The translations under genes were made by a program, and so were the position numbers. 64,000 nt of DNA from assembly GCA_963965975.1 (NCBI GenBank), contig OZ014419.1, forward strand, positions 6,776,150 to 6,840,149, written 5' to 3'. Positions within the stretch are counted from its first letter, which is position 1, and every line of letters begins with the position of its first letter. The notes beneath the pieces are model-generated. The model had not been told where the DNA came from and searched no databases. It saw only the letters and a program-made list of their open reading frames with translations. Below are positions 45,429 to 59,107 of this stretch, in pieces. The DNA comes from Xestospongia bergquistia. Its lineage: Eukaryota; Porifera; Demospongiae; Haplosclerida; Petrosiidae.

Positions 45429-48400
45429 TAATGTTTTGTACATTATTATATATTTCTTTAGACATTATAATCTACAATTATATTTATTCAAATAAAACAC
45501 TCTTACTTTAAGATCAGTAGGACAGTCTTCTTCTGAAGTAATTTCAAAAGGTATAGGAAGTATATGTATTTTAGTAATATATCTGGGTTCTTTATAGCAC
45601 CATATCATTGATGGGGGATGTCTTCTGTCACTGCTATTGATACCAGTAAAAAACCTAACTTCACCAGAAGATGGTTGTATTAGTTCTACCAGAGAGAGAG
45701 AGAGAGATTCATATAGTTAAAAGTACAGTTCAATAAGTGGGTCAGTTAAGTGTACAACTTACTATCAATATCTTCAGTAATAAAGACTAAATCTCCACTC
45801 CTCAGATCATCATGAAACACTAATGCCTCTAAATCTTTATGCTGTCTTTCATCTTCTTTCTCTTCAGTCTCTCTCAATAATTCTTGTATTTCATTTATAA
45901 TCATAAAGTATTCTCTAAGTATTACTAATAATGACATCATAGTGTTTACTCCAACAAACAATTTGATGAAATCACTTGAAAAGAAGATTGCCAAATTACC
46001 TCTAAAAAATACAGCAATTTTTATAAATGATAAATTTGACTCCTTTTTCATAATACAGTTATAATACATTATAATTAAATTATATCAATAAAATATAGAA
46101 TAGATAATGTCACTTTTCACTTGCCCATAAACAAAACAATGATTAAAATAACACTCTATAAGCTACAATTCTACTAACCTATCATATTGTGATCCTGGAA
46201 GATGATAGATCAAATAGCAATCTACTAATGTGTATGGCACAAGAGTTGTCACATGATCATGTCTCTCGTAAGATAGAGAGAGACCCTCAATATAAATCTG
46301 GGTCATTGTAATGTCATTATTTCCAGATCCAGTAAACAGAAGATTTTTACTCGGTCCCAATTGAGGGTGCATATTTTTAGGTGGTAGAGACATAGTAATG
46401 CTTTCACAACAGATTATGACATCTCCAGACCCTATAGAGGCCGTATCAGACCCCTTAGCTGAGTCCAAGGTAGGTAATGAGTTGCCTTGAATGATACAGA
46501 CTGCTTGTTTGGTAGACAACGAACATATTATATTTGATAAGAAAGGAGACAATGGATCCTGTCTTACATCAGAGATGGTAAATGAGGACAAGGTAGTGTT
46601 TTGATGACATAAATACAAGTCTTTGAATGATTTGTAGTGTTTAAACAAAAGAAGAATCAACGTTGGACTACAAGAGATCTTGATTGATCGACTTATATCA
46701 ACAAAAATTGAATGACCTATTAACAAAATAAAAAATTATAGTAAAAATTGTATTATGTCATCTGAGGGTATCATGCATTAAGCATTACTAGTGAGTGCTG
46801 CCTAGCAGCCAGAGTAGTGGTTTAGCTCTAGCAAGGAATCTTGCATACTAAGTAGGTTAGGTTGCTTTTAAGTGAGGGGTAATACTGCAGCCAATAATAC
46901 CTCATCTGAGGGTTATCATGAGTGCTGCTTTGCAGCCGGAGCAGTGGCTTAGCTCTATCTAGGAATCCTGCATACTAAGTAGTCACTTAACAAGGACCTA
47001 TATAGCTAACTCCATAATTGATTGTGCTCACAAATGCAATACATTAGTACAATACATTATGTCCACAAGAGACAGAGCGAAACTAATTGTTAATTCTCAC
47101 CATTTTCTTTGTGACATTTCCATTTCACTGATAATAATCCATTTGGTAAACCAGTATCCTCATTTAAAGAACCCTCACTAGTTTCAAGCAAAGGAATAAA
47201 CTGATTTTGCTTGCAATATTTAGCTAACAAATTAAACATTGACACATCGATAGCTGTAACATCATTTGCAATTGTTGCCATGAGAACTGGGTTGAATACA
47301 GACAAGTTTATGCCTTCAAGATGGCTTCTCCACTCTTCACTTGCAGTATACTCCAGAGAAGGAGTTAGTTCAAGTGTGACAGTAACATGAATGGCTTTGC
47401 TTGTGAATAGCAACTGAAACGAAGTAGGTACAGCATCTGATTCTAGTTTAACAGGTTTATTAAACTGGTTGGACTGGCTTTGAAATAGTTGCTTGACATC
47501 ATTGACTATTTCTGATATGCAATGAACCTAAAAAACAAAAGAACATATTAAGTGAATGAAGTCATGTAATAATCACCTGATCAGGTCCGCAAAGTAAGAA
47601 TACTTCAGTATCTAAATGTATTTCCAAAGAATGTCCAGCAGCTGCAATACTAACAAATGACTAATATAGTAAAAAAAATAACGAAATTTTTTAACCTCAC
47701 ACTCACTAACAAAAATACAAACATTTACTTTTTCTAATATTGATGTTGAAGACAACACAGGACCTCCTCTCGGTAACCAGAAAAGAGCGGGAGAAAAGAG
47801 TACTCTCACATTAATAGGCAATGAAAAACAGCTTGTTCTGAAACTACAGATGGATGGATGGAATCATGGAGAATAGATGGATGAATGGACAGATGAATGG
47901 ATGAAGTGAAAGCATTAGACAGTCAATTTACCTATCTCCTTTAATACCAAGTAGTTGTAGAGATAACCCATTTAACTGGTATCCAGGAAGTGGAGGAGCT
48001 CGTTTCTCAGACACTAAGATACTCAACTTCCTCATAGCAGAAGAATTAACAACCATTCTAGATATTGGGAACTCCAAATAACTACAAATAGATAATTTTG
48101 CAATATTAACGAGAAGAGCAGAAGAATTGGAGGGAAAAAGAACTTGGAAACTGTGTAGATTGATATCCAAAGATGGATATGAGTTAACATCAATCTTCAT
48201 GCTCTGTCAAAAAATAAGAAGACAAATTAATAAGCAATTAATTATAATTAAAGTGACATCTCTCTATTATAATTATTATAATTACTTGTCACTACATTTC
48301 GTCATTGATCAGTATTCTATTGTCTTTGTGTTCTGACTACATCTTTACCTCCTTTTTAGTTTCCTTGTCATAATCTTCGCAAATGATATTATATATGTCT

Positions 48401-51400
48401 AATATACTGGTAACCAATGGCAACCAAAGAACCACTCCAAATGTTTGAACATGCAACTTCACCTCTGTAGCTCGATGGTCATCAGAATGAGTCATAACCT
48501 CTAGGAGAAGAAAGGTCGCTAGAGGGGAGAGAGGAGCCTTGAATGAATGTTCTTGAATAGTCTCAATACTACTTCCAAGACAAGTTTCAATTTCCTTAGC
48601 AACTGTTTCTATGACAACAGAAGTTTGAGAGGAAAACAGTTTGGTAAAAAGACGGTTTGTCTTAGTATCAATGGACTCCTCATGTGCTTCCATTGAAGAT
48701 AGCTTTAACTGACAATTGTTACCTTTCTCTTGCATATCAAAAGAAAATGATATTTCCTCAGACTCCATCACAAACTTTGTTTCTAAGTCACTCCCATCAC
48801 TCTGAGGACATTGCCTCTCAGAGACCACACCCACTACTACTTTACCCAATGTCAATTGGAGCCATAATGAGGGGACTGATCCATTGATAGAGAGAGTGGA
48901 TATAGAACTATCTGATGGAGCATGAATGTATGAGGAGAGATGTGGAGATGATGCTAAGGAGGGAGGAGCAGTTGATGGTTTGTTCACATTGTCTACCTCC
49001 AATGGTGGATTAGTAAGAGAAGATATTACATTTTTAATGGAGGATGTTATCTCTTCTATAAGAATTACCTAAAATATTAAAAACCAATACAACCTTAAGA
49101 CTAACATCTATTTAACAAAACCATGTATCCATTCAAATTATACATGTCCATTACCATCCATCCATTTGATATACATGCATCCATTTAAAATACTACGTAT
49201 CTTTAACAAACCTGTTGCTTAGAAACTGTAAATTGAAGTAACTTAATATCAACATGAACTCCAAGACCTGCCACGCCCTTCAATGATGGAGATTGGATTG
49301 GAGCAACCGATACATCTATACTCAATGGGTGGAGCATGTATGAAGCTCCACCCCTCATAACAGTAAAAATTGTGGCATCGATCAATGAAATTTGCCATGA
49401 TCCAGCAGTCTCACTTACAAGATAGGGATAAAAATATGCGTGACCTGATTCCAGTTTAATCTCTGGTAAAGTAAAGACAACAATATTATTGTCCTTGTTT
49501 AGTACACTGTGTGTCAAGAAAGAGAGAGGTGTAGTAGGTGTGGTTTCTTCAGGGGGTATGGTGGTGGTTTGTGATGGGACTATTATAATGATATGTTTGA
49601 TGAAGACCTAATAACAAAGATATAAAAAGAGTCCATAAGTACATGTCTATATGTCCATAACTCATGTCTATGTGTCCATACTCATGTCTGTGTGTCCATT
49701 ACTACATGTCTATGCATCCATCTAAAGCTGAAACAATATTTATTATTATGTGTAGATGAATTTTTCATACATTCAAGTTTCAAAACCAATTGTACCCAGA
49801 GAGTCACAATATCTATAACACAATGTACAACTAATTATGTAAAACATTAAATTAATTGGTTTATAATGTAATGTTTTCAATTTGTTACAAACAAAACCTA
49901 AATTTAACAGATATTTAATTCACACGAATTGTTTAATTCCTATACAATATTGGCAAGTTTTGCTAAAAAAAGATAGGAGACAGTTTATTCCTGTAACTAT
50001 CCCAAATTTGTCAGAAACAATATTAAAACCTACTAGATATTGAATTTATATGCAATGTTTACAATGCATGCATAATCACCAAGTTTTAATAAAAAAATAA
50101 TTTTCTACAAAAAATTAAAAAATTTAGTCACAGTACACATTAGATAATATAGTCTATATAACAGTACACTCTAATAATAACACTCACATTTAAATTGTAG
50201 GCCTGCATAGCTGACAACATAGCTGTTCCTTTTTTGACCTCCAATTCTTTGTTATGCTCCTCCCCCTCTTTTATCTCATCTTTCATTCTCATTGAGCTAG
50301 AGACAGGAGTTAAAGGAAGTATTTCAAGAGCAGATAAACCCTCAGGATCAGGACGCTCTGGTAAAGTATCTAAATCAATAGTCATAAAGCACCCAAGTAA
50401 TAGATATTACTAACCTTGAAATAATTTAGAATTTCTCTCCTCTGTCTTTATATGAGAATGTAACTCCATTAAAAGTGGAAATATATTATTGAGGAACTTT
50501 AAAAAGGTAGGGTCAATATAACCAGCTGTACTTCCAGTTCTCAATTGAATTGATGGGGTTTTCCCTACAATTAATATTGTACATGACTATTGCATACTTG
50601 TATGTGTGTCTTACTTTCCATTGGTAAAACAATATGCACTTCAATTGCTTTGTCATCATTGTCATCATCAGTCACATGACCAGTCACATGATCAATGGTA
50701 TTAATTGATTCCACTTTTGTAAAAGAAACCACAACAGCTGGACTTTGAAGGAGTGGAATAACATTGACATCAGGCGAGCTAAGGCACGCAGAAACTTGCT
50801 TAATAATTACTGAAAATGTCCTTGCACCATCCAATACAGAATAATCAAAGTTAACGCCATAATGATCTATCTTGATCATTTCATTACTTGATAATGACAG
50901 GGGCAAAGGGAGAAATATCTCTTCTGAATGACGATCTTTCAGAATCCATGAATGGATAACAGTGTAAATAACACAAATCTCTCTCAAACTAAATGCCATA
51001 CATATTTCAGATGCTGATATCAACATATACTGGTTATTAGCAGCTGTATCAGTATAACTTCTAATAATATTATGTACATTGATATTCAATGTGGGGATGT
51101 GTAAACCAGTTTTACCAGTATTCTCTAAACCTGTCAAACAGGTTTTGTTACTCCTGAACCAGTCATAACAAGTCACTTTCAATTGTTTAACAACTCCATA
51201 TACAACCAATTCTTGATGACATTGGGGTGTGGCATTACCACTATACATTGCCATAGCAACTGTCATATCAACTGTATCAATAGTGACTGCCACACTTGGT
51301 ATAGGTAGGGTGGAGTCAGCAGTTGCTAGGTTACCAGATTGAGTCAGAAGATGGTTATTGAGTGTCAGACAGATCTGGACTGAGGCTGAGACAACATGGA

Positions 51401-53253
51401 GATCAGTTTTGGCACGAGGATCACCAATAACAATTACCCCTAAGGAAAAGCATTGTTAATGTTGTGTACTGTACCACTTCTTACCTTGAGATATAAGGGG
51501 CGTGACATCTAAAGACCTAAGAAATCTTTCAATATAAAACTCAAGACGGTGTATCACGTCTGCTGAGAGCAAAACTCTTTGTTCTCCAAGCTGTACCTCT
51601 TCATTACAAATTTCCACCTCTCGTTCGTTAGTGATATCATAATATTCATATGTAAACCATACAGCTGAATACTCTGATTTATATTGGAGCCAATAATGAG
51701 GAGAAGGTGTGTCAGAGGTACAGTCTACATCGGTCCCTTTACAATAAAAAGAGTTGACTAGAAGAGCATCACCAACTATGTTATCACGACATCCTCCCAT
51801 TGAATAAATATGTACCTAAGTACAGGAAGGGGACTAAATTATATCCCATTCATCCATCTGTCTGTTGATCCATTCATCCATCCATTATAATACTTACAGA
51901 ATTGTCTTCGCTTCTCAAATCATGATGCCTTTTCTTTGTTGTCATAGCAACCACATTACATGGACACACTCCATTCATCCATCCATTAACAGACATTATT
52001 CCCACAGCAACTCCTAACAGAGTTGACGTAGGTACTCGATCAACTCGAGCTATACATCCAATAAACTCAATCAGCATTACTGATCTGGAAGATTTCCTAA
52101 CACTTGAAAAGAACACAGGATGAGGTCGTTTTTGAGTCACTTTAAAGTCTATTGTTAGAACTTGGGCATACAATCCAAGTGATAAACTAGGAGAGGATGG
52201 CGGTGTGGTCAGTCCTGTTTCATCATTGTTGTCTTCAGAAGGAGGAGCCACAAAAGACATAAACCATGCCCCCCAACTGTCTTGAGTTTGTTCCAAATCA
52301 TCTGATTTTATAGATGCCTCAGGAGAACTACTAACTGTTGGTTCAGTACTGGAGGATGGACTAGCCTCTCTCTCAGTATCTTGAGACCTTTCTTGATCAT
52401 CTCGTCCTTTTAACTTTTTGAAAGAGTAATACATGGCCAGAAACCAATCTATAAGATGGAGAAAGGACGAGAATTGTTGCTCTGAGACTGAAAATGCAAT
52501 TTCCTTTGCTAAAATTTCCACTCTATTCTCAACAAGAGTATTGCCATGGTAACTTGCCATCCAACGACATTCAAAATCACATTGAGATAGGATTGGTTCG
52601 TCATACACCTCAACCTGTCCACTGTTACCAATAACATCCAAACATACTGTTGCCCCAGAAACAACAGCCACTTTTTGCAGTGAGTGTGCTTCCTGTAATT
52701 GATCAGTATAAATAAATTGACGTTTCCAATATTCATCAGCTGCAAACATGTATAATTCTTTTATGGAAATAGACAATAATATATCTGTTTCCTCTTCAAT
52801 TACTTTTAGTATCAAATTATTTACACGGACTATAATATTATTAGATATGCGACTCAAAAGACCACGTACATATCCAGGTGCTTGTGGTTGATCAGTTGTC
52901 ACTCTGGGTGTGGTTTTCTCCAGAGGAGTTGCCATGGGTGTCAAAGATGATAGTTGCTGTCGAAGATTACATAATTTAATGGTACATTCCACGGAGTCTA
53001 GTGTCACTTCAATTGCTTCAGAACCTATTGCCGTCCAAGGAATGTGAATTGTTAACTGTTTGACACGTCCACTTTTTAATTCAAATGGTACGACACCACG
53101 TAAGGCCTCTTCGATTGCATCCAGCTTAAGTTCAAGGTTCTTAAGGACTGCATCTCCGCCCCAGAATGACAACTGAAGATCAGATGGTTTGAGATTTTTA
53201 ATATATTTATTGAGATATGACGTCAGTAGTGGAGTAATATAACCTTCCAACAT
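39011..53253 (-). CDS. VPS13B: VPS13B-type bridge lipid-transfer protein
   Basis: The N-terminal exon (51898-53253) starts MLEGYITPLLTSYLNKYIKN, LQLSFWGGDAVLKNLELKLD and IHIPWTAIGSEAIEVTLDSV. These chorein-domain sequences are closer to VPS13B/COH1 than to VPS13A/C/D. About 25-30 further exons cover most of 14.2 kb. The VPS13 adaptor/SHR region lies at about 40478-41845 (LFIIANRTSYCLSISPYLHN). The ATG2_C/DH-like region lies at about 39571-40410 (LLNNLSSGVHDFFSLPYEGL, LTGVGKSLLGIVTKPVGGVF). The C-terminal PH-like part ends HLKNPQEYFM. VPS13B forms a groove that moves lipids at Golgi and endosomal contacts; human loss causes Cohen syndrome. Introns are short, several ending in CT tracts. Exact exon borders in the middle are uncertain. 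Confidence 0.93.
41888..42012. repeat. 24-bp minisatellite in VPS13B intron
   Basis: About five copies of GATATGTGAGGGTGATGT plus TTGTGT or GTGTGT. Gives artificial open frames on both strands. Confidence 0.92.
43745..43950. repeat. AT-rich tandem repeat in VPS13B intron
   Basis: Multiple copies of ATACTTAACAATACTTTAAT with length variation. Confidence 0.88.
45383..45429. repeat. GA/CT microsatellite at VPS13B 3' splice site
   Basis: In the transcript this is a CT tract ending CTCTCTAG at the acceptor of the exon starting GTAATTTGTG. A shorter one at 45690-45710 does the same for the next exon. Confidence 0.8.
46758..47015. repeat. Duplicated repeat segment plus dispersed-repeat copy 3
   Basis: Two copies of about 90 bp share CATCTGAGGGT, GAGTGCTGC, TTAGCTCTA and GCATACTAAGTAG. 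They are followed at 46982-47012 by GTCACTTAACAAGGACC and TATATAGCTAAC, identical to the core of the repeat at 25965. Within a VPS13B intron. Confidence 0.75.
49610..50185. other. Longer VPS13B intron without a gene
   Basis: About 570 AT-rich bases with a short CATGTCTATGTGTCCATA tandem repeat (about 49640-49720). Nothing else recognised. Confidence 0.6.
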
Positions 53254-53381
53254 CTTTTTTTTGAAGTTCCCACTATTGTTCCTTCCTCATTGAAATGGGA
53301 GTGGCTTATGGGTGCGGTAATTTGTTAGTGACGCCTACTAAACTTGGGTGGAGCTGATGGTTGCAAATTCTCACTAGAAAA
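53254..53381. promoter_or_regulatory. Divergent promoter VPS13B / LRR gene
   Basis: 128 bp between start codons. Contains GACGCCTACTAAA, sharing CGCCTACT with the TRUB1/GPALPP1 interval. Confidence 0.5.
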
Positions 53382-54976
53382 ATGCCTAAGAAAAAAGCTA
53401 AGAAAGGAGGAAAGAAAAAAGGCAGAAAGAAAGGCGATAAAGAACAAACAGAGACTGAAAAAAGTGAAATGATAAAGAAAACGAAAGACCTGTTAAAATT
53501 TTATCCAGCAAATTGCAGTAAATACAACAGTTCTAGTGGAGCCTACATAATTACTACATTAAAACAATGTATTGAGGTTGAAAAACCTCTAGCTAAGGTA
53601 CGTATCTAGCTTGAATTATAGACTCTCATTATTATACACAGATAATTCTTGATCCACAAATCTCAAGATCAGGTGCAATCAAAGGTGGCAAAAAAAACTC
53701 TAAAAAGGGTAAAGCAGGTACTGTTCCAAGCACACATCCTGTCTCTGACGTCAAAAGAACAACTTCAAAATTGTCAGTTCCATCTGTTCAAGTCCAGCCT
53801 CTTCTATGTAGTCTTAATGAATTAAAATATCATTACATACGATGTCTCCATGTTTGGCATCTTGAGCTGACTGAGGAAGATCTTGTCTCTCTGGTACACT
53901 TCATTAACACTTTATTATCTCAATTAGTAAATGTTCTCTTAGGCTTTATTTATGGTTGGTATTGCAGGTATTCAAATAAGAGTGTTAGATCTCACTAACA
54001 ACAATGTCACCTCATGGGGTATCCAGAGATTATCAAGGTAACATTAAAGAGAGGTAGAAAAAGAGAGATGATACAACTTCTAAATTCTCTTTTAGAACCT
54101 TCACTACCAGTCAAATTGTACATCTAACACTGGACTACAACAGGTACATGCATGCATACTAATTCAGGATAACACAATGTTGCATACACTACAGGCTAAC
54201 AGTAGACTCCATAGCAGCAATTTGTCATAACTTAAGAAACTCTATCAGTCTCATTTCTCTCAACCTAAACTATTGTCACCTCACAGCAAAATGTGGAGAA
54301 CCATTAGGATCTTTAGTCACCACAACTCAACTCAGGTTTAATAATAATATATTTTAAAAAGTAGTACTAGTTTTCCAGGTATCTTAGTCTTCGAGGCAAT
54401 AACCTTCAAAGTAAAGGAGTTGAGGATTTTCTTGGTTGTTTAGTGGCTGTGTCAGAACGCAATGAAATGATGCCACTTTTAGGGCGACTGTTCTTACAGG
54501 ATAATGCTATTGATGGATGTGGAGCTACTAAAGAAGCCAGTGTATATGCTTCTGTATCATGCATGCAAGTTATGCGAAGGTAGAGAGAATATTTTTCAAA
54601 CGAAGCCCTCATTGTTTACTTAGGTGGATTGCTAGCTGTAAGAACATTGAAGAAGTGAGATTAGAAGGCAATCTGCTAGGAGATGCCAGTGGTAGAGAAA
54701 TACTGCAAGGCTTGCAACAGAGAAAAGAAGGTATACTGTATGTATTGATAACTTTATAGTAACCATTATTGCAAATCATGTAGCTGGTTATCCTGCTTTG
54801 AAGTTAGGGCTTACAAATAAGATAAGTACAGAAATATTTAGCAGTATAATGGCATTATGCAGTGCAGGAGGTAAAAAGAAAAGAAAAGGAAAGAAAAAAG
54901 GAAAAAAGGTTAGTTACATAATTAATGTATAGTGTATAACGTTAGAATATCATCAATTTTTCTTCAGAAAAAATGA
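53382..54976 (+). CDS. Leucine-rich repeat protein with lysine-rich ends
   Basis: The ATG at 53382 opens MPKKKAKKGGKKKGRKKGD. A 49-bp intron joins EEDLVSL to ALFMVGIAGIQIRVLDLTNN. LRR units follow: IVHLTLDYNRLTVDSI, LISLNLNYCHLTA, LRYLSLRGNNLQSKGVEDF, LGRLFLQDNAIDGCG and VRLEGNLLGDASGREI. These are about 28-residue ribonuclease-inhibitor-type repeats. The chain ends in GGKKKRKGKKKGK plus KK from a last exon of three codons. No enzymatic domain was recognised and I cannot name an orthologue. LRRs imply protein binding; the basic ends suggest nucleic-acid, membrane or microtubule contacts, but that is speculation. It converges on the rhodanese gene with 64 bp between stops. Confidence 0.8.
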
Positions 54977-55040
54977 TTTCAGCAGTTGCCAAAAAGCAAA
55001 TCATTATTAATGACAACAGAAATCATTTCTTTTCTTTTGT

Positions 55041-55897
55041 TCATATTTCTTTTGCACTATTGCTATTATGGAACTCTTCCCAACCCAAATATCCTGGATA
55101 GTAATGTCTGGCACTATTCAAATGAACTATTATATACAATCTTATATTCAATAGGGATCTTACTTTATAAATCCCAATTGATGTGCAATATCAAGAGCAG
55201 TCCTGCTCCTAATACCTGATCTGCAATGAAAGATTATATTGGTATCTTCAATAGATGGTTTAGATGCACCAAATTGTGTTTTGAAATCTTCATCAGTCAA
55301 AGACAGAGCTTCACCAACTTGACCCACTGAAAGAGAGTGATACATAATATCTACACTGACATAATGAATAATTTAATTGAGTCTAGTAATAAAGGAAATA
55401 CATGTAACAGAATGGGGATGAGTCTTGTAAAATATTCAGAATGAGAATGAGTCTAGACTAGTTATGCAGAATGGGAATAAGTCTGGTATAAAATGTAAGT
55501 AATATTAAAGCCAACATAAGTACTTACATGGGATATTAATAGAGTTAGGGATCCTTCCATCTTCAATTAATTCATAAGGTTCCCGTACATCAATAAGTTG
55601 TATGTTTTGATTGGACAACATGTTTTTTAACTCATCAGTACCCACGTCCACCCAAGTAAGTTCATTTGTTAAGTCATCAGCTCCATTAGAAGAAAATGCT
55701 TGCTTCTTAACTGAACATTGACTTTGATGTGGTTTTATAAACCTATAATATGTGTTAAGACATCGAGAACGTTGTACAAGATGGTCTACACAAGACAATT
55801 GATTAACTGGTGTCTTTGATAAAGTTAGTCTAGAGAATTGAGCTGTAGTTGCTACAAAAAGGGCTCTAGTTAGTAAAAATCCTCTGAAAAGAGCCAT
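55041..55897 (-). CDS. Rhodanese-domain sulfurtransferase with mitochondrial-like leader
   Basis: Three exons. Exon 1 (55528-55897) begins MALFRGFLLTRALFVATTAQ, an Arg-containing, acid-poor leader that suggests mitochondrial import. After a linker, IQLIDVREPYELIEDGRIPN is the rhodanese CH2A region. Exon 2 has EALSLTDEDFKTQFGASKP and FHCRSGIRSRTALDIAHQLG, the active-site loop with catalytic Cys (CRSGIRS). Exon 3 gives NARHYYPGYLGWEEF and the stop. It resembles single-domain rhodaneses such as TSTD1/TSTD3 and insect HSP67B2. The expected role is transfer of sulfane sulfur. The start lies head-to-head with CUL4. Confidence 0.9.
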
Positions 55898-56410
55898 CTA
55901 CTTTCACCCAACTTCTTTAATGTACGGACGTTAACGGAAAACAGGTTATAATTTCATTTATTAGTATACGGAGTAACATTAGTTTTGTTCATTACATTTC
56001 TGTATAAATTTCAGAACGTTTCCGTTCACGTCCGCTTTTGAAAGCGTATAGTAATGTCACGTTGCTAACGAACAGGGACTTACTACTTGAATCAATTCTG
56101 ATGATTGTTGACAGCCACCCATACTTTTGTTGATGCGTGGCTTTGTATTATAAAGATTGTCGTTGACGTTCCATTTGTCCCAGATCACGAAAAAAAGCGT
56201 CAATAAGAGGTAATCAGGCCAATTAACATCAATAAATGTGTGCTCTAGTTCCACAGTAGTGTCTGATTCAATTGGAATATCTCTAAATTTGACTGATATA
56301 TCAACTCTCTTCTACTCTTCTCTTCAAATTTTCACACACTATCGTCAACGTGGCCTCTCTTTCCTCTTATCTGTGTCTCTCCCTCTTTTATTTTTCTCTC
56401 TAAGGTGTTC
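55898..56410. promoter_or_regulatory. Divergent region rhodanese / CUL4
   Basis: 513 bp between start codons. GTACGGACGTTAACGG (about 55922) and CCGTTCACGTCCGC (about 56022) are partly inverted copies. The right part (56230-56400) is pyrimidine-rich, like a 5' UTR or an intron of CUL4. No coding region assigned. Confidence 0.45.
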
Positions 56411-59074
56411 ATGTCTCTTAGTTCTAGTCACGGGGTCAATACCTCAACTAACTCCTCCCATCAGCTTCCCCCCTCACAAGTAGGACCAATACGCCAACAT
56501 AGGAAGCGGAAACACAGCCCTAACCACAACTCTACCACACTCTCTCGTAAACAACAAAAACTTAGTTTTCCCACAGTTGAAAGACATCCTGAGCATTTGT
56601 CTTCTGAGGCAGACATTATGGCTCAATGTCCACCTAATCGTTCACTCAGCGCTCCTGCTGGTAGTAATAATCACAAAATATCTTTAAATAATCATGCTAC
56701 TAAAGGTGGTATGGTAAATCATGTTAAGAAACCTGGACAAACCAAGAAAATAGTTATAAAAAATTTAAAAGGTATAACTAATATATTCCATGTCTTTGAC
56801 TATTGTACTATAACATCAAATTATGTTTTTGTCATGGGTGGATTAGTCAATATTGTCCACAATTATTGTAGCATGAAGAAGAACAGACATATTTGATTGT
56901 CATAAAATTTTAATGTTTTAATCCTCTCTCTTATTAGTTCGTACAGATCTTCCCACTAATTATGGTGAAGAGGCATGGTCTAAACTTCAAGAAGCTATTT
57001 GTGCAGTCCACAGCAGTCAAGCTATCTCATATAGTCTAGAAGAACTATATAAAGCTGTAGAGAATTCTTGTTCTCATGGAATGGCATCTATGCTCTATGA
57101 AAACCTTCAGAAAGAGTGCAAAAAACACATGGAAATTCAATTACCAGTATTTAACCAGTTAGCTCATTTGCTTATATTCCATTACTATTGCAATGTTAGC
57201 CCATGTGCTTATATTCCATTACTATTGTAATGTTACCCCATGTGCTTATATTCCATTACTACATTATCATTCCATTAATAGAGATATGCTGGATGAAGGA
57301 GCTTACCTGTTAGTTGTGGATCGAGTCTGGAGGTCTTTCTGTCATCAAATGGTACAAATATTAATTGTCATATGATAGTTATAATTTAACTGTTTGTTTT
57401 TCCTCTTTACAGATCATGATTCGCAGTATATTTCTTTATTTAGACAGAACATATGCTGTACCTCATCAAACACTACCAGCTATATGGTATTGTCTTTATA
57501 TGATTGTAATTTATTGTTTGCAGCTGACTTAGATGTCATTATGTACATGTTATAATGTAGTGGTAATTCCTTTTGAAGTTAAAATAAATATCTTACTTTG
57601 TTTAGGGACATGAGCCTAGAGCTGTTTAGGTCACTCATTATAACTCAGCCTCGTATTCAGGAGAGAGTTCTCAAAGGAGTCCTTGCAGCAATACACAGAG
57701 AAAGGCAAGTGGGTGTGGTTGAAGGTGTGGCTTTGAGATCTATATTATAGGTGCGGTGAGAGTGTTGATCGGACATTATTGAGCAGTTTGTTACGAATGT
57801 TTGTAGATCTACAGGTATATATTGTTCACATGTTGATCTATTTACATCATCCTATTTAGCTTTATCAAGAGGTATTTGAACTAGACTTTCTCAAAGAGAC
57901 AGAAACACTCTACTATGCTGAGTCATTAAGAATGATGAGAGATCCAGAGTTTACAGTAAGTATTATTAAGATCAATACTGAACATCAATTGTACTCAAGT
58001 ATATGTACAGTTCCCTTATTTTTACTTTTATACAACTATTAATACTATGTATAAAATTGATAGTAAGTATTTTGTTATTTAGTTACCGGACTATCTATCT
58101 CATGTTGATCGGCGACTCTCACAGGAAAATGATCGTCTCCTTCAATATTTGCACAAGACAACAAAGTATGGTGTGACTGTTAATCCATTTTAAGTCTATG
58201 TGTCCATTTTTAAATAGAAAACCATTAATATTGTGTGTTGAGAAACAGCTTGTTGGAGAACACTTACGAGAGATCTTAGACAAAGGTATGGGTACTTACC
58301 ACTAATAGTGTCTCATATAACTTATCATTAATTATCTTTTCATATAATAATGGGCGTGTCATTAAATGTAAGAATATTTTAGTTATTTATATAATTATAA
58401 TCATAGCCAAATATTAATGTCCTACTTTCTTTTTTAGGGTTTGAAAGCCTATTAGAGGCTAATCGATATTCTGATCTACATTTGTTATATCAATTGTTCA
58501 GTCGATTTAAAGATGGAGTCCCTTTCATACAAAAAGCATTTGGGGAGTACATTAAAGTAAATTAAAGGAAATAAAATAATTAAACTAATTTAGTTTAGCT
58601 TGCAACTAGTATTGTAAAGAGTACATTTATTACTATGTCTGGTTAATTCAGCTATCATTAGTACAATACCAGGATAGCTGTATATTAAGACTTGTGAACA
58701 TCAGTACTTACTTAGGATGGCTACCATTAGTAACTCAAGTATATGCACTTTTTCTATTGTGTACAGAAATCAGGTATTGCTATAGTTAGTGATCCAGAAA
58801 GAGATAAAACTATGGTACAAGAATTATTAGAATTGAAAGATAAAGTTGAAAGAATAATTAGTGAAGCATTTCAAGATAACGACAAGTTCCATGATGTTGT
58901 CCGCGTAAGTTAGACTGTTCTTGTTTGAGTTAGTGTAGCATATTAGACTAACCTGTTATATTTAGTTTTACTAGTTTTATTGGTTTATAGGATTCCTTTG
59001 AGAGTGTAATCAATCGAAGGAAAAACAAACCAGCTGAGTTAGTAGGTAAGTGAATATAATCATTACATGATACA

Positions 59075-59107
<33 letters not shown>

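Noticed and set aside
53926-53998. Frame break in the LRR gene read as a frameshift
   Set aside because: A 49-bp intron from GTACAC to CTCTTAG restores a continuous LRR reading frame.
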